A stretch of 64,000 nucleotides of DNA from Metellina segmentata (lineage: Eukaryota > Arthropoda > Arachnida > Araneae > Tetragnathidae). Below the pieces are notes generated by a model. It was not told where the DNA came from, ran no database searches, and saw only the letters and a list, made by a program, of their open reading frames with translations. The stretch spans positions 29,553,742 to 29,617,741 of the forward strand of contig OX375881.1 in NCBI GenBank assembly GCA_947359465.1, given 5' to 3'. Positions within the stretch are counted from its first letter, which is position 1. Each line of letters opens with the position of its first letter. A program made the position numbers and the translations under genes. Below are positions 61,346-64,000 of the stretch, piece after piece.

Positions 61346-63736
61346 TCCACACAACAGCGCTATTGTCAAACCCACTATAAACTCTTGTTCTAACGGAGAA
61401 GGGTTTTGAAATTGTTGAGACATTTTAAGTTGTTTGGGTGCGAGTGTTAAATAGTTTTTTGATCGCTAACAGCTTAAAATCATAGTAATCGTTAGAAGCT
61501 CCTGGATCTGACTAGATCTATGGCTCTCGACTCAACAGAACCTCTGCGGATCTTATGCAAATCACACTTTGGTCGGACATCAGTCCTTCGACACGCTTGT
61601 CTGGAATACGCTTGTTTACCGACCTGAATACGTATGTTCATGTGTTGTCGCATGCTGCTCCAGTGAATTGTTGGGCATAGTCTAGGCATGAATGTTTGCA
61701 GTGGTTCGAACTACACTTTAAGCTGTAGATACAGGTCTAATTTTCCCCGACCGCAGAATAGCATACCAAGTCAAACTGAACTTTAATGTTAAATGTAATA
61801 TAGTTTTATTAAAAATTGAAATATATTAGTTTTTACGGGATTCACGTCCAATTGGTATGTAAATCATGAGTAGCATATTTGTAGTAGCTAAAGACAATTC
61901 AAGAAATAGGTGGTTTCCATATTGTATTAATTAATAGCCTGACATCTCTAACAAGATTTGTCATTTATTCTTATATTTTATTTATAATCCTCTGATCACA
62001 CTCAGATTGCTTAAATATCAGGTAGCATAAGCGATTTTACCTCCGAATCTCTTGGGAGATCGACAAGGCATAATCCTCTGAATTGTTCTCAGCTCCCTAC
62101 ACTATAGGGAAGAGATGTAATAGGCAAGACATGTTTACAAGTTCAGGAACAGTTTCTTTAATCGGTAATATTATGTTATGGCAGCCTATTCCTTCACGAA
62201 ATAAACAATTGATATAAACGGACAAGAACTCAAGTATGCTTGCTTGCTTTCTTTACCATCATTATACTGTGACAATTTGCAAAGGTCGTATTTAATATCT
62301 TGAAATGTGAATGGATTGATTTCGCATGCCACTCACTTTCATCTCAATTGGATTGAAATGAAGTGTTAATTCAAGCTGTGATAACATCGTAAACCTGCGA
62401 AAAAGCAAGTTTTCCTCTGAATTATCCCGAGAACCCATTTGTTTCTGTCCGTTAGAGTTAGTTATCGATACAATCACCGATGCTGTTTACGATAGTCTTT
62501 CTTTTGTATCGAATTGTTTTTTTGTTTGAAATGTTTCCTTATTCCTGCTCTGTTAACGCCGTGTTTCTAATAACATGTTTTCCTCTTTATTTCAGGTAAA
62601 TGTTCCTTTATTATCCTCTCAAGATTGAAGGTGAGCTTCTTTAAGTAAATTTTCTGCGTTTATTTCTTGCAGGGCTGTATATCATGCATTCCGGTATGTT
62701 GTAACGCAAGGTCCTCGTGTGTGTAAAACAGGGTTATGTGCTTGTCAACTGATTATATAATTTTTTATGAGTTATCTCGCGATACTGAATTAACTTTCCA
62801 TATTTAAAGTCGATTTCTTTTGACTTTGGGTCAAGAGCTTTCAGAGATCTAGTACATAACAAATCTTGTGGTGATTTATAAAAATAAAAGTTCATTTGGA
62901 GATGAAGTTGTTTGGTTGGCATATTTCGAAGAACAAGGTTATCTTGAAGCGATGTCAGGATTCGAACTGCTAATATCCTTCTTCCGCAAATAGCGCCTGT
63001 CCTTGAAGACGATTAACCTATTTACAACTTTTAAAGTACTCAGATTTTTACACTTTTATATCTAAATGAGCATTTGAGCACTAAATGAGCACTGAGTTTG
63101 TTTATTCATTTTCTTTTCACGTTCTAAGCTCTTTGAAAAAAAAAATTTATTGCGATTATGTTAAACCTTTACTTGTTATTCCTAGTTTTATTAATAGTTA
63201 GGTATTTGTTCATAACATTGGCGTTCTTCGTGGTTGCTAATACACATGCGTAGTATATGATTAAGTGCAGACATATTTTTTAGGATTGCTTTGTTTAGCC
63301 ACACAAGACATTTTTGGAAAATTAATCTGACATAAAATTGTTACAGCTTAATGATGTCATCCTTTTGGTATGGCAGCCTTTCTCCTAACGAGCTTTCACT
63401 CTTATTCGAGTTTTGGTAACCCAAGGTCGACTGCTTTTCCGTAGAAATTCCATTATATGATGTGAAGTGTAATTCAATTTTCTGCTAGAAACCAGTTATC
63501 ACGTAATTTTGAATGAATCTATTAGTTAAATTAGGGGACTATAGCGGTAATGTAAACAAGTATCTTCCACAATTTGCGTTCTTAGCGTAATGTCTAGCTC
63601 TAAGTTGATCTTTGAATGCCAAAAGCGGAGCAGTGGGGAAAACCATACACAGCGATCACCCTTAAGTCTGCAGTCGTTCTCCGACTATTCAATATCTCCT
63701 TTCACACCAATTCAAAAATAGACTAAACCAGGGCCC
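61346..63736. other. Unremarkable intron sequence
   Basis: No repeat family or exon was recognised. A 'tttatttcag|gt' at about 62,590 resembles an acceptor but is followed by no PBC coding sequence. Confidence 0.5.
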
Positions 63737-64000
63737 GATTTAGAAAATTTGGTATAGTAGGCACAACACACAGGAAGGGGACCCCCCCCCATGTTATCCG
63801 TTCATCACAAAAACTAATTTTAAAACAATGATTGGTACTTACGTATTTGACTGTTGACCGTTTCAAAAATTGTTGAAAAAACATTCCAGAAAATATAAAA
63901 AGTTATTTTTGTTTAAAATTTTTAGATACTTTTGAAACTTGGGGCCCTTTAAATTATGGGGGCCCTAGGCCCGTGCCTCACGAGCCTAATGGTAAATCAG
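63737..64000. mobile_element. MITE-like element cut by the window end
   Basis: Starts 'gggcccgatttagaaaattt'. Near the right edge it has 'ttggggccctttaaattatg' and 'gggggccctaggcccgtgcc', and the final 'ggtaaatcag' may be the beginning of the inverted end. Class not assigned. Confidence 0.45.

Noticed and set aside
62590..62640. Third exon of exd after 'tttatttcaggt'
   Set aside because: The downstream sequence does not encode VLSIR or any PBC motif in the required phase.

Overview
The window is animal nuclear DNA: AT-rich, almost wholly non-coding, with spliceosomal introns, tRNA-derived SINEs and cut-and-paste and rolling-circle transposons. It holds one recognisable host gene, the 5' end of a PBC-class TALE homeobox gene (extradenticle/PBX). 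The second coding exon contains HTL and FSV where vertebrate PBX1 has HAL and FNV, which matches arthropod Exd. I infer an arthropod. A chelicerate is possible from the SINE style, but I cannot confirm it.

Layout. 1-7,090 is upstream sequence packed with nested repeats: a SINE split by a hAT-like element that itself carries a dead Tc1 transposase fragment, an array of ATCGAT-centred palindromes, and a pair of inverted ~240-bp arms at 4.6 and 6.1 kb. 7,091-11,400 is AT-rich with no recognised gene or repeat. 11,430-11,959 is a CpG-rich promoter and 5' UTR candidate with NRF1-, GC-box-, CCAAT- and CRE-like sites. Exon 1 is 11,960-12,189, intron 1 is 197 bp, and exon 2 is 12,387-12,460. A very large second intron fills the remainder (more than 51.5 kb). 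No third exon was found, although the phase-1 splice expects the next PBC-A exon.

The big intron carries at least four SINE classes. Type A ends in a conserved segment containing CGTTAATTAA. Types B and C share a 'GGCGCAGC...GCGCCATAAAACC' 3' tail with different heads. Type D has a type-A-like tRNA head and an unrelated body. It also carries two 573-bp internally deleted Tc1/mariner elements in opposite orientation, a 648-bp Helitron-like element with both diagnostic ends, several MITEs, a dispersed family built around the perfect palindrome GACGAGATATCTCGTC, and several tandem arrays, the clearest being a 25-bp minisatellite of about 15 copies at 54.07-54.45 kb.

No operon, CRISPR array, rRNA or functional tRNA gene was seen. 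Most ORFs over 60 codons are chance openings in AT-rich intron or repeat DNA. Nothing in the window is clearly a new biological system. The most worthwhile leads are the palindromic repeat family, the tandem overlapping hairpins at 28.8 kb, the complete Helitron-like element with an open frame, and the nested-insertion chronology at 2.4-3.9 kb.
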